From the NCBI GenBank assembly GCA_018806915.1, contig JAGKQI010000099.1:806001-870000 (forward strand): a stretch of 64,000 nt of DNA, in the 5' to 3' direction. The translations under genes were made by a program, and so were the position numbers. Positions 41,480 through 52,176 of this stretch are shown piece by piece (position 1 is the first letter of the stretch; each line of letters opens with the position of its first letter). The DNA comes from Phytophthora colocasiae. Lineage: Eukaryota > Oomycota > Peronosporomycetes > Peronosporales > Peronosporaceae. Under the pieces are notes generated by a model, which worked only from the letters and a program-made list of their open reading frames with translations, made no database searches and was not told the origin of the DNA.

Positions 41480-41867
41480 AAGGACGATCTCTATGATTTC
41501 GGCGTTAATAGGAACTTCTTCGCTCAAGTGATAAAACCGCAGGACGATCCAGAAATATATATATAATCGAAGGAAAGTGGTTTTGGCAATACTAACAAGA
41601 CGGCGAGATTGGAAACTTGAATGCGTCGTACTCATTATCTTGTCTACATCGTTTAGGTCTCTTACGCAAGCGGACAAGCTTTGGGGACGTGTGGTTGTAG
41701 AGTATAGCTGCGATAAATGTACGTTGAAGTTTATTGAGTGATAAGTTCGCATTAAGTGCGCATGCCGAATAAGTAAGCGGAAAAGTACAAGGTGAAAAAT
41801 ATCAGTTTTTCTTGTCGATCGATTGAGCATACGACCGTCCCGGACCTTCACGCCTTTCAGACAGAAC
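41480..41867. other. Spacer between Harbinger element and RxLR pseudogene
   Basis: Begins with the second unit of the 61-bp repeat (to about 41545). The rest has no recognisable gene. Confidence 0.4.
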
Positions 41868-41882
41868 TTCACAACGCAATTT
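41868..41882 (+). promoter_or_regulatory. Inr/FPR-like core promoter of RxLR pseudogene
   Basis: TTCACAACGCAATTT, 48 bp before ATG 41930, is identical over 14 bases with the box before the intact RxLR gene. The surrounding promoter sequence is not conserved. Confidence 0.5.
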
Positions 41883-41929
41883 ACCCACGGAAAACACCTA
41901 GAAGCCCGTTGACGGACAAACACAATATC

Positions 41930-42409
41930 ATGCGTGGCTACGTACTCGTTGTGGCATTTTTCACTCTTCTTGTTGGCATCGATGCTGCATCGGTAAGAAG
42001 AACCAACAAACTGCTGGATATTCGTACTGAAGCGGCAGACAAAGGATCAAAAAATGACCGGTTCTTGCGCGAAGAGCCAAACGTTGTTGATACAATTGCT
42101 ACTGACGATGAAGAGAGGGCCAAGATCACGGATCTCGCGAAGAGTGGGACAAAGAACTGGTTGAAGGACAAGAAACTAGCGACTAAGCTGCAATTCGAGG
42201 CGATGTCAATGAACCTGGATAAACCGGTGTAGAGACTTATGGCAAAGGGGATCGATCCCGACCGAGTTCACAAGGTACTCAGGCTAGACAAGAGCAGCAA
42301 TACGCACGTCGGTTTATTTCCTTCAGGCGAGTTCTTGTTGTGGGAAAAACATACTGCAGCATGGATAAAAAAATACCCGGATTGGGTCAGCAACATCGCA
42401 AAATACTAA
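41930..42409 (+). pseudogene. RxLR-dEER effector pseudogene (one nonsense codon)
   Basis: From ATG 41930 a signal peptide (MRGYVLVVAFFTLLVGIDAA) is followed by RFLR at residues 44-47 and DDEER at 59-63. The C-terminal domain is related to the gene at 21010. One TAG at 42230-42232 interrupts the frame after about 100 residues; the same frame then continues without further damage to TAA 42407-42409. Translation would stop before most of the effector domain. It is a paralogue of the intact gene rather than a repeat copy, since the flanks differ. Confidence 0.85.
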
Positions 42410-42452
42410 GGTGATATTTTTGTGTTGATTTTTACCTTCATGCACACGAATG

Positions 42453-42696
42453 AGCAGGAAGAAGAAGGAAATTGAAGTTGATTAACTGGTTATTCCTGGT
42501 TGCTACTACTTGGCTTGACTATTGAATTCTGAAGGTTTTGATTGTCATTGTGAACTGTTTGAATGGGATATTGAATTTTCGAATGCTAATCATTTCTTAT
42601 CATCTGGAAAGTAAGTCCCCGGATCGCCTGCCAAGTTCGTAGCTTTGTGGTGTGTACACCAGTGGACCACCAGGAGGCCCAAGCAGGAAGAAGAAG
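42453..42696 (-). repeat. Short retroposon-like repeat, copy 2, with 15-bp flanking direct repeats
   Basis: The unit 42468-42681 matches 3012-3183, with about 40 extra bases near 42617-42655. AGCAGGAAGAAGAAG flanks it at 42453-42467 and 42682-42696. An 11-bp identity with copy 1 (TGTAGCATTGT, 42697-42707 and 3204-3214) lies just outside the right-hand repeat and is not explained by a simple insertion model. Confidence 0.6.
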
Positions 42697-42759
42697 TGTA
42701 GCATTGTTTTTTTCTTTACGTTCAATTTTGAAGTCTGTGGTAACACCTTGGTTCCGAAC

Positions 42760-42803
42760 GTCGTCACTGACGACATGTTTTTGTTTATGTCGTCAGTTAC
42801 GAC
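42760..42803. repeat. 17-bp inverted repeat (one mismatch), 10-bp loop
   Basis: GTCGTCACTGACGACAT at 42760-42776 pairs with 42787-42803 with one mismatch. It lies in non-coding sequence before gypsy-2. Function unknown; it could be the core of a small palindromic element. Confidence 0.6.
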
Positions 42804-43007
42804 ATTGTCCAAATAATAATAGGAAATGGCTCTGTTCTCATTTTTCAATACTTTAATCAAGTCATTTTACAGCACCTGGCTCGTATAAGCTGCGAGGGGT
42901 CTTTTGGAGACATTTCATAATCGGGCCAGAGGCAGAGATTCAATCTGGTCTGGACGAGCGACAATTTGCTGATCATTGCCACAGCCACTCATTCGACAAT
43001 TAACGGG

Positions 43008-44107
43008 ATGGCGCGCATCCTGAAGACTCGGCGGGAGAAACCGGCCGCCCAAGCTCCCCCGAACACGACATCGACTTTGGCCACTTGTGGCGGCAACTTC
43101 GGGCGGCAGGCTGGACGAACCTGCCCGTCCCGCCAATATACAGAGGAAGCTCCAAAAAAGAAAAGAGGGACTTCATGGACAGCTATGCGATCTACACAAG
43201 GCGCATCAAGGCCTTGAACCAAGGAACGCAGGCGAAGTTTTTTGTGATGCCACTCAGTGCTTGCATCGAGCAAGGCACGATGGTTCGTATTTGCGGTTTC
43301 GAGCTCTTCAAGGAGGAGAAGGACGTCACCGAAGCCGAGTGGAGAGACTACTTTTTGTCAGCGCGTGTACCAGATAACACAGCGTACAAGACACTTGATA
43401 GAGAAGTCAAAGCTCTTTGCATGGACATTGAGCTGCAAGATGCGGAGTCACGACTCTCACGGCTCATGGCTCAGTTTTACGAGATTATTGACCGTCTCAA
43501 CATGGAAGATGTTGTGCACACTGAGCCCAAGAAGGTCGTCGGGTATTTAGTGGACGCATTGAGGCCGCAGCCTTTTAAGGCAGCTGTGAAAGATCAATTG
43601 AGCCGGCAGTGCCACAAGTCCACGAAGTCGGATCTGGCAGCGTTCCTGAAGTGGTTGCGAGGTGAATTGGAGGGGTTTATGCGATTCGAGGCCCACATTT
43701 CAGCCCAGACTCAAACCAAAGGAGGCAATAAGCCGACTCAGCCACAGGTTCAGCCGAAACGAGGATTTGGTGGGGCACAAGGTGCTACCAAGGTGAATAG
43801 CAGTGACGATCAACAACAGCCCAAGGCGGCCAATAAGTTCAAGCCAAGACCGACCAGTGATCGTCCTCCGAAGAAGTGCTTTAAATGCGGTGACCAGGCG
43901 CATGGTGTGTTCCAGTGTCCTGGCATTGGGAGTCCATCCGAAGCAAAGGAGCTCTACAAGGCAAGAACTGGGAAAACGGTGCTGAAACCTGTATTAGCCG
44001 TCACGGCATCGGATTCTAAAGTGGCTACATCGACTTCAAGCATTCCGTGTGTTGTAATGGACAACGTTGAGACGGAAATCACCCCGGACAGTGCTGCCGA
44101 GGTGTAA
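43008..44107 (+). pseudogene. Gypsy-2 gag
   Basis: ATG 43008 starts MARILKTRREKPAAQAPP; after a shift near 43080 the main frame reads a Gag domain (MDSYAIYTRRIKALNQG, then WRDYFLSARVPDNTAY) and a CCHC knuckle CFKCGDQAHGVFQC (about 43879-43920). It ends at the protease, whose active-site motif reads PDSAAE where DSGA or DTGA is expected, next to a stop at 44105. No 5' LTR was found to its left. Confidence 0.75.
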
Positions 44108-47100
44108 TGGTGACTGCAAAATTACTGAAGCTGTTGACAGCGAAGGGGGTCTGGCTCAACAAGCAGGATATCGACGGAGGGGCGGCCATCACTGGTGTTG
44201 GTGATAAGCCTCTGCCTGTCAAGAGTAAAGTGAAGCTCGATCTGAGATTTTCGACTCCAGGGGGGGGGGGCCTTTGGTGCTCCACAACGTGATCTGCTGG
44301 GTGACGGAGCACCGGCTACCACCTGGTGTTGGTGACCTATTGCTCTCGCGGTGGATTATGGAGCGATTGGGCTACAGTCCTGAAAAGCTGCTTGCTTCTG
44401 CACAGCAAGTGAGTGCCGAATGGGATATGAGCGATGTTGATGATCGCCCGGCTAGTGGTGTAGCGAGTGTTCTCGCGTATACAGGAGCAGCCGAGTCTCC
44501 GGCGGTGACGGAGGAAGAGCGTGCACTTGAAGACGATGAAGCTCGCGCGTGCTTCCCTGATTTCGACAAAGATATCGACGCCGAGAGAGAAGAAATTAGA
44601 GCAATTCTGCTGGAGAAGGTGGATGAAGCGCGGAGATTTGGTGCGTCCGAGGAATTTGTGAAAGAATTGGAAACGATATTGATGCAGCTCATCGATGTTT
44701 TTCGCATCATCATTGGACGCGACCCGCCCGTCGATATGCCTCCAGCTGAAGCCTGGAGCAGTTCCGGTCAAGTGTAAAGCTCGTCGCTACTCACCGGTGC
44801 ACCGTGCCTTCCTCAAGAAGCACATTGACGCACTGATTGCAGCCGGGCTATGCTACCGAAACCCACAGAGCAGGTGGTGCTCGCCGCCCCACGTTGTGAA
44901 CAAACCAGAGGCTAATGATCATCGCATAACTGTGGATGTGCGGGGTCCTAATGCCTGTGTCGAGTCTGTGGTATGGCCGATGCCGATTCTGGAGGCCGCG
45001 TTTGAGCAACTGCGTGGCTCGTCGCGCTACTTTTCACTAGATTTCTTCAAGGGGTTCTGGCAATTTGCTATGGCTCTACTTTGCCAGGAAATCTACTCTA
45101 TTCTCACGGAAGAAGGAGTGATCACACCGACGCGCGTCCTGATGGGAGGGACCAATAGTGTGGCTTACGTGCAGTCAACGGTACAGCAAATGTTTGCAGA
45201 AGTGTTCAATAACGGGCTGATGATTTGGATCGACGACTTGCTGGGGTATGGAGACTCCGACATGGCGTTGCTAGCTTTGCTCAAAAGAGTCCTCACCATT
45301 TGCACCGAGAAGGGTTTGAAGTTGAACCCGAAGAAGTGCAGATTTTATTTGCGAGAGGCCCTGTGGTGTAGACGAGGTGTCTCTGGCGAGGGCGTTCGCC
45401 ATGATCCTGCTAGAATCGATGCATTGTCGAAGCTCCCGGCGCCTACGACTGGGCAAGAGCTACAACAGTTCGTCTGCGCACTGAATTGGATGCGGGCTTC
45501 TTTGCCCGCTTTCAATAAATTGATTGACCCTCTCGTGAAGACAATGGAGCGAGTGTATGAGCGAGCTGGGGGCCGCAAGAAGCAACAAGTCCGGTCCATC
45601 AAACTCTCTGACGTGGGGTGGGGTGACAACGAGGTTGCCTGTTTGGATCGTTGCAAGGAAGCATTGCAGCATGCGCTGCTGTTAGCGCATCCGGGCCCCG
45701 ATAAACAACTCTCGGTGTACACCGACGCGAGTGACGATCATTGGGGCGCCGCCATCACGCAGATTCCTCGTGAGCACGCTAACAGGCCGCTTAGCGAGCA
45801 AGAGCATCAACCGCTGATGATGTTGAGCGGATCCTTCACCGGTGCAGCGAAGCGGTGGGCAATTGTCGAGAAAGAAGCTTATGCAATCGTGGAGACGTGC
45901 AGACGCGCAGACTATCTATTGCACCGTCACGATGGCTTCGCGTTATTCACGGACCACCGCAACCTACGGTATATCTTTGACCCGCACAGTGTGTCGAGCT
46001 CTGTACCAAAGTACACCGCGGATAAGCTCCACCGGTGGTCCCTACTACTGATGGGATACAAATACGACATTCACGATATTGCGGGTGAGGGTAACGTGTG
46101 GGCCGACCTTCTATCAAGATGGGGATCTACCTTCAAGACTGTCTGTGCTATCCGTCAAGTGCCACTACCATTGTCGCCTCAGCTTGATGAAGCGTTTGTG
46201 TGGCCAACATTGCTGGAGATTGTGGCAGCGCAAAGTGCAGCCGATCCGCCACGGGATTTCGCCCTCGACAGTGAAGATGCAGTCTCTATCTGGAGGGACA
46301 AGCAGGGTCGGATCTGGATTCCGGATGAAGCCACGCAATTACATGTGTCGTTGGGCACTTTGGTATTGCTGGACACAGAGGCAGTGCAGTGACCTTGAAA
46401 AATATTAGCGAGAAGTTCGTCTGGAAGGAAATGGCTCGCGACGTGGAGTTTTTCGTCCAGCGGTGCCTGCACTGCGCCAGTACTCTAGGTGGCCCACCAC
46501 AACCCCGTCTACTTGGGGAAGCGTTGCACGCTGAGCACCCGAACGAGCTCCTGCACTGGGACTTTCTGTACATGGGGGAGAGCGACACGGACCTGGCGTA
46601 CGTCCTGGTGATCAAGGACGACGCGTCCAAGTACGTGTGGCTTGTGCCTAGCGAGGCAGCTGATGCGGAAACTACATTTAGTGCTCTGCTCGACTGGTTT
46701 GCTGCGTTTGGAGTGTGTCGGTCTTGGGTGAGTGATCAAGGGACACACTTCAAGAACAAGGTGATCGAAGCTCTTCAACATGCAATGGGGGCACACCACC
46801 ATTTCACCACCGCTAGGTGCCCGTGGGCAAATGGCACCGTAGAGGTGGTGAACCGGGAAGCTTTGCGCTGCTGTCGCGCACTCTTATCTGAATGGAGGCT
46901 GCAACCACACGAATGGCCAAGAGTGATAAAGATTGTTCAGATGGTGCTGAACAACTCGGCGTCACCGTCACTGGGAGGTGTGGCGCCATTGACCGCCATG
47001 ACAGGACTTAAAGCTATGGGACCAAGTGATCACATTGCAGTACCTGGACCCATCAAAACGACTACTCTTGACGAGATACAAACAATGCAAATGGAGCATG

Positions 47101-47677
47101 TCGTGCAGCTGCAGCAAGCCCTACAATCAATGCACAAACGCAGCAAAGAGGCCAACGTGGCCGTCCGAGCAGCGGGACGCAAAGGGCACGCGAAAAAGCG
47201 GGGCACTACCATGGCCCAGTTTGATGTGGGAGACTTTGTTTTGTACGCCGACGTCTGGCAGCACACACGCAGCAAGCTCAGCGTGAAGTGGTGCGGGCCA
47301 GCACGTGTGTGGCGACTGTGTCCAACTGGATCTTTGTGATCGAGAACTTGATCACAGGGCAGAAGAAAGAGGCGCACGCTAGCCGGCTCAAATTTTATGC
47401 TGATGCTTCCCTCAACGTGACCGAGGATCTGTTACTGCATATTGCACACAACAGCGAGGGCCACGTCGTGGAATCTTTGCTCGAGGCCCGCTACAATCGT
47501 CAAGAGAAACGACATGAGATCAAGGTGCACTGGCGTGGTCTCGATGCTCTTGAGGATTCCTGGGAGCCCGCGGACACTCTCTTGCAGGACGTTCCCGTTG
47601 CTGTGAAGGCTTTCGTTCGCAACCACGGCAACAAGGCACCTGTAAAGGCACTACGCAAGGCGCTACAACTGGACTAG
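44108..47677 (+). pseudogene. Gypsy-2 pol with chromodomain, several frameshifts
   Basis: The protease end reads LPVKSKVKLDLRF; a run of ten G (44260-44269) shifts the frame. An acidic linker leads to reverse transcriptase (LKPGAVPVKCKARRYSP, then MIWIDDLLGYG), RNase H (VYTDASDDHWGAAITQ, TDHRNLRYIF) and integrase (CLHCASTLGG; D-D-E in HWDFLYMG, SDQGTHFKN and ANGTVEVVNRE). A chromodomain ends it (HVVESLLEARYNRQ, then VHWRGLDALEDSWEP) at 47677. Frame changes near 44265, 44740, 46390 and 47300 disable it. The fragment in MULE-1 is from a related polyprotein. Confidence 0.85.
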
Positions 47678-47754
47678 TTTCACGCAGACTCGTGAACCGC
47701 AGCTCACATCGAGCTGTACGGCTTTATATTGAAGGCGCTTTTGGAGGGGGAAGT

Positions 47755-48051
47755 GTTGTAGCTGGTGCTACACTGTGTAGCCGTTGCTGGGATCTAGCCC
47801 AGCAACACCAACACTCTACAGAAGATGACCAGCTGCAGCAAGTAAGGACGGTTGGTCAACTGATCAAGTAAGGACGGTTGGTCAACTGATCAAGTAAGGA
47901 CGGTTGGTCAACTGATCAAGTATGGACTGTTATGCAGGTGCAGCAAGTACGGACGGTTTGTGCCACCGGAGCGGTCACCTCCAAGGGCATGCATAGGACA
48001 AGAGCTGTTAGTGCAAACTAACGAACTGCTCAATACATATCACTTCTACAT
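47755..48051 (+). repeat. Putative 3' LTR of gypsy-2 with 26-bp tandem repeats
   Basis: Begins TGTTGTAG directly after a purine tract (TTTTGGAGGGGGAAG) and could end at CTTCTACA near 48051. It contains a hairpin with 9-bp arms (GTTGCTGGG with CCCAGCAAC, about 47781-47804) and three copies of a 26-bp unit AAGTAAGGACGGTTGGTCAA plus CTGATC (about 47840-47920). With no 5' partner in the window the right boundary is uncertain. Confidence 0.5.
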
Positions 48052-48463
48052 TTCCTTTGGAAGCGACACAACAACGAAGTACGTTGTATAGTTATTCCAA
48101 CACGAGCTTTGCACGGAAACGTTAAACGATCTCCGGAGACAGAAATACCATTTGAAAAGCAATTCCACAAAATAATTCAGGAGCACTGATGTTGCTCTCC
48201 CAACTTTCTCGCTGTAGTCATGTATTCCATACCAAAAGATTCGACTCAAGTCGGAAATATCGCCTTCGATGTGACCAACAGGAGGACTACCGTCCAACAC
48301 AGGTTTCAGCTTAAAGATATGTTGGAATCCAAGCACGAACACTAGCGACTCGCTTGCCAAAAAAGTTAAATGCACCATATCAAAACATAAAAAAAAATCA
48401 TCGACATTGTTTTCAACGTGTAATCATCAATCTGCTGCTTCGTACTCAGGTGTCTGCATCCCT
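48052..48463. other. Spacer right of gypsy-2
   Basis: A 110-codon minus-strand frame (48046-48378) exists but has no recognisable family or start context. Nothing else was seen. Confidence 0.3.
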
Positions 48464-48916
48464 TCACGTGCGGTTGTACGCAGGTAACGTGTCTTGAGCA
48501 AGGAAGTCGCAGCTTCCAGGCTTGTAGCTCTTGATGTGCGTCGCCACCTGCGCCAAAGCGCAGCATCCGCAGCAGCAGGCAGCGCAGTAGTCCCCACAAC
48601 AGCTTCCTGGAATGCTGAAACGCTCACGGGTAAGACTGCGAGCTTGGCAGACCCAAACGGCAAACCCGAGACCCCCCGTGATCCAAATGAGCAGGAGAGA
48701 CAGAATCAACGCCACGCCATACTGCATCATGCCGAGGCGTGACGACACTTGAGCGAGCGAAACGCACGGGCAGCAGGAGACCATGAGGCAGTTGGGTACG
48801 CAATGCGTGAAGCAGTCACAGAAGCCGACGTCCCATTTGCCCACGGTGATACCCAAGTTCGCTCCTTTGGTGGGGTCATCGATCTGGATGGCGTAGGCTG
48901 GTTCCGACTCGGCCAT
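48464..48916 (-). CDS. PLAC8 family Cys-rich membrane protein 3
   Basis: Intact 150-aa protein from ATG 48916 (MAESEPAYAIQIDDP). PLAC8 domain: CDCFTHCVPNCLMVSCCPC, a hydrophobic helix (VALILSLLLIWITGGLGFAV), CQARSLTRERFSIPGSCC and the common end CCALAQVATHIKSYKPGSC. It is nearly the same as the copy at 18376, which is separated from it by the transposon and effector island. Confidence 0.9.
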   Translation of the reverse strand: MAESEPAYAIQIDDPTKGANLGITVGKWDVGFCDCFTHCVPNCLMVSCCPCVSLAQVSSRLGMMQYGVALILSLLLIWITGGLGFAVWVCQARSLTRERFSIPGSCCGDYCAACCCGCCALAQVATHIKSYKPGSCDFLAQDTLPAYNRT

Positions 48917-49162
48917 GATGGAGTTTCTTGGTTGGATTTAGTGTTCGTGTGTCTTGCACCCTGCGACTTAAGAAGTGAAAGTCGCTGGCCATTAGGCGAC
49001 TGCACCCAGTGGGTACGCCGCAGATAAAACCAGTTTGACGTTGGAGGAAAATGGTGTATTGGAACGGCGGAAAGCCGTGATATCGTATTAGCGACTCGCA
49101 ACTTGGGTGCACTCCTTTCCTTCAGGCAACGCTTTGGCTACAACTGTACATGTATCGACAGC

Positions 49163-49834
49163 TTAGTGCTGTGTATAAGCCGGTAAAGTATCTGCTGGAG
49201 GTGGGCCGAAGCTGCAACTGCCGGGTGTGTAGCTCTTGACCTGCGTGGCAACTTGGGCTAACGAACAACACGGGCACCAAAGCGACGACCAGTAGTCCTC
49301 ACACCAATTGCCTTGAATCTCGAACTGACTGCGTGCTCTTGCACGGAGTTGCCAGACGATAGCAGAGAAGAGCACGTAGAAAACTCCAGCGAGGATGAGG
49401 TAGATGTACCAGGTGCTCTTCTCGCCCCAGTGGTTATACTTGTACTTGATGTAGCCCCAGACCACCGAATCGCTCGAGACGATGACCGACACTTCGTTGA
49501 TGAACAGCCCGAGCATCACGTACTGCCCGACGACAACGACGAGCGACGAAAAGAGCGCGATCCAGTATGGGGTCAGTCGGAACCTCGCTGAAAACTTTTC
49601 CAGAACCTCAAGCTTCGACGCGACTTGGGCAACCGAAACACAAGGAAGGAATGTGATCATCGCGCAATTCGGGATGAGGTGGGTGAAGCAGCCAAAGAGA
49701 CTCGTGTTCCACATTCCAGTTGGGGGTAGAGTGTTAGTGGTTGGAGTCTCGACATGCGCAGCGTACGGAACACTATCAGATCCGCCCGATCGAGTCGATT
49801 TCACGTATTGTTCGTCGATGACAGACACTTTCAC
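49163..49834 (-). CDS. PLAC8 family membrane protein 4 (5' end unresolved)
   Basis: The frame is open from 49834 to 49163, but the first ATG in it is at 49714 (MWNTSLFGCFTHLIPNC), which would start inside the PLAC8 domain. Codons upstream of it (VPYAAHVETPTTN) resemble the N-termini of sister genes. A CCAACGCAG acceptor-like site sits just before 49834, so an upstream exon is possible. PLAC8 Cys clusters are CTHLIPNCAMITFLPC and CPCCSLAQVATQVKSYTPG. An unusually long insert with two hydrophobic segments (about 80 residues) separates them. Confidence 0.7.
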   Translation of the reverse strand: MKVSVIDEQYVKSTRSGGSDSVPYAAHVETPTTNTLPPTGMWNTSLFGCFTHLIPNCAMITFLPCVSVAQVASKLEVLEKFSARFRLTPYWIALFSSLVVVVGQYVMLGLFINEVSVIVSSDSVVWGYIKYKYNHWGEKSTWYIYLILAGVFYVLFSAIVWQLRARARSQFEIQGNWCEDYWSSLWCPCCSLAQVATQVKSYTPGSCSFGPPPADTLPAYTQH

Positions 49835-50072
49835 TGCGTTGGAAAATTGGCAAGTGAGACTGCGCGATATACACTTGTGCTATATAGTAATCATCGATTT
49901 CAAGTGGTAATGGCCATTGATCGTAGCTGCTCTTGGTGGCTGTGGCGGTACATGCACTTCACATAGTATTCACTGCGAGACACCCATGATTCAACGTTCA
50001 GCCTTTCAGTGTGAAGCCACTCAACTTTGTATTATCCACAATAGAAAACAACTATTCTCCCGATCTCAAAGC

Positions 50073-50732
50073 CTACTCCGTGTAAGGAGGGAGTGTTTCG
50101 GCAACCTGACCGAACTCGCAGCTTCCAGGGGTGTAGCTCTTGATGTGCGTCGCCATTTGAGCAAGAGCACAGCAGGAGCAGCAGAAACCAGCGAAGAAAT
50201 CGTTGCGGGAGTTTCCAGGGATCTGGAAGCGTTCACGGGTTTTCACTCGCAAGTGCATCACGAACAGAGCAAAGAGTACGTGCACCATGATCGTGACGCC
50301 ACGGTACACAATTTCACCTGCTCCCGAGCCGCTGCTAGTCGTGTAGGTGTACGCTCGTCCATCATTCGTGTACTCGGTCTCGACCGTGTAGCTGTTCGAC
50401 ACTAAACTCGACGCGATGCTACTGATCACGAACTCGGCAATGATAATCACCAAGCAGGCGATGAGAGCTTTCGAGTACGTGGTGACTCCCAGACGCGCTG
50501 AAATCTGCGCCACCGAGACGCACGCACAGAAAGTGACCATGAAGCAGTTGGGCATCAGAGTCGAGAAACAGTCACAGAAGCCGACTTGCCACTGTCCTCT
50601 GGAAAATCCGTCTTCACTCTCGAGGTCCTTCATCGCTCCAGGCTTGGCAGGTTGCGCCGTGACGTTCGACTGCTCCCAGTACGGGCCTTCCGCGGGAGCC
50701 GCCGGCGTCTGAGTGCTTGGAGCTTGGTTCAT
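50073..50732 (-). CDS. PLAC8 family membrane protein 5
   Basis: About 219 aa from ATG 50732 (MNQAPSTQTPAAPAEG). The frame extends upstream to 51074 with further ATGs, but that part lacks similarity to the family. Pro/Ala-rich N-terminus, then CDCFSTLMPNCFMVTFCAC, a hydrophobic segment (ALIACLVIIIAEFVISSIA), a Thr/Ser-rich loop, a second hydrophobic segment (VTIMVHVLFALFVMHL) and CCALAQMATHIKSYTPG. It ends TLPPYTE. Confidence 0.8.
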   Translation of the reverse strand: MNQAPSTQTPAAPAEGPYWEQSNVTAQPAKPGAMKDLESEDGFSRGQWQVGFCDCFSTLMPNCFMVTFCACVSVAQISARLGVTTYSKALIACLVIIIAEFVISSIASSLVSNSYTVETEYTNDGRAYTYTTSSGSGAGEIVYRGVTIMVHVLFALFVMHLRVKTRERFQIPGNSRNDFFAGFCCSCCALAQMATHIKSYTPGSCEFGQVAETLPPYTE

Positions 50733-51287
50733 CGTGTCGGTGAGCTTGAGTGGCTGAGAGACGGAGCACCTTAGAGCTCGGTAGGAAATCGGGAAGTGAG
50801 TGAGCGCTTTGACGCTACCCAGCGACCAGAAAGCAATCCACGAGTTGAGCTCGTACATAGCCGGCATTACCAGCTCGATAGAGCGTTCGTTTATCGAAAG
50901 CGTATGGTATCGCAGCAGACATTGCGCTACATCGTGGAGAGCAGCAACGCGAAAAAGGAGATAAGACCGGTCAGAGTATGAGGTGCCGACGGGAGAGCAT
51001 TGCAGAGGAACATGCTCTCGTAGCAGAACTGACAGGGGTAGATACATTTGCCTTCCAAGATGGAAAATCGACATCTATACCTTCCTTCTATCGTTAGAGA
51101 ACTGCTTCACCGAAGTCACAAGGCCCCCCACTGCGAGTTTCTTTCCCGGTTGACGACGTGAAACCTTTTCTGCTGAACAAACAGTAAGATGGCAGAAGAC
51201 TAGCTTTTTATTTAGTGAACGTCACTTCAGAAATGAGGTTTATGGCGTTCTGAATGCTTGCATCGGCTCAAACTGCGGAAGCTTGGC
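50733..51287. other. Spacer in PLAC8 array
   Basis: Upstream region of PLAC8 gene 5. No separate gene recognised. Confidence 0.4.
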
Positions 51288-51978
51288 TTAGGATGTAGGC
51301 TGAGTTTGAGTTCCTGTGTAGGGAGGCAACACATCAGGTGGGTCGAAGCTGCAATCACCTTGTTTGTAGCTCTTGATGTGCGTAGCAATTTGCGCCATCG
51401 TACAGCACGAGCAGCAGAACGACGCCCAGCAGTCTCCACACGCACCACCAGGGATGCGGAACAGTCGACGGGTAGTTTGGCGAAATGTAAGCGAAGAAAA
51501 TGGCTCGAACGATGATAATGATCCACGATTGAACGGAGTTGTCATCGTTGTCATCACTGTCGTCGTTCAGATATCTGGTACTTGAATTGTCACTGTACTC
51601 CCAACTCGAGTTGTTGCTTGAAGTCAGACCGGCGATAGTCTCGGCGATAACAAGCAACAGAAAGATCACCAGCACACGACGGTATGGGGCCACACCCAAG
51701 CGCTGGGAGATCTGAGCAAGTGAGACGCACGGACAGAACGTCACCATGCAGCAGTTCGGAATCAATGTATCGCAGCAGCCGCAAAAGTCGACCGACCACG
51801 CGCCGACCATCAAACCTTGCTCGTTGGTCTGCGGTTGCCCTGGTGTATTGGTACCAGATACATGCACATGATCGACGTACACCACTGTTTCAACAGGAGT
51901 CGCGAATACGGTCGGGTAGGCGTGTGTTTCCTGAATCGGTGGGGGTTTCTGACTACTGTAGAACACCGTCGCATCCAA
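51288..51978 (-). pseudogene. PLAC8 family gene 6: no ATG and a one-base frameshift
   Basis: A complete PLAC8 architecture (CGCCDTLIPNCCMVTFCPC, a hydrophobic segment LVIFLLLVIAETIAGL, an Asp/Ser-rich loop, CCSCCTMAQIATHIKSYKQG). The frame changes at a T-run (plus-strand AAA at 51483-51485), consistent with one extra base. The 5' codons (LDATVFYSSQKPPP) begin with TTG and an in-frame stop precedes them, so no start codon remains except a Met inside the domain. A perfect 17-bp inverted repeat sits exactly there. Confidence 0.7.
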
Positions 51979-52002
51979 TGATCAAGATGCGACGGTGTTC
52001 TA
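51959..52002. repeat. Perfect 17-bp inverted repeat at the 5' end of PLAC8 gene 6
   Basis: TAGAACACCGTCGCATC (51959-51975) and its reverse complement (51986-52002) are separated by 10 bp. The left arm is the antisense of the first codons of PLAC8 gene 6, so the right arm looks like a template-switch copy that replaced the original start. Confidence 0.75.
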
Positions 52003-52176
52003 GCAGTTGCAACCAAGTCTTCATTATAATAGGAGCGACATCTTCAAAATAGGTTGGAGGAATGAGAACGGTCGACTGATATCCTGAACCAGATCACGAG
52101 GGTTCTTTTGGAATATATTTTCGTGCAACGGCACTTTAGATGAAAAATGTGAAGAATGTCGAGGCGTTTGGTGCAT

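Noticed and set aside
42600..42610. GTAAGT next to the short repeat as a splice donor (introner-like idea)
   Set aside because: Not at the edge of the repeat, no matching acceptor at the other edge, and both copies lie in non-coding sequence.
47840..47920. 26-bp tandem repeats as a possible CRISPR array
   Set aside because: Units are directly adjacent with no unique spacers, and the genome is eukaryotic.
48046..48378. 110-aa minus-strand ORF right of gypsy-2
   Set aside because: No recognisable domain or neighbouring context, and it overlaps the putative LTR end.
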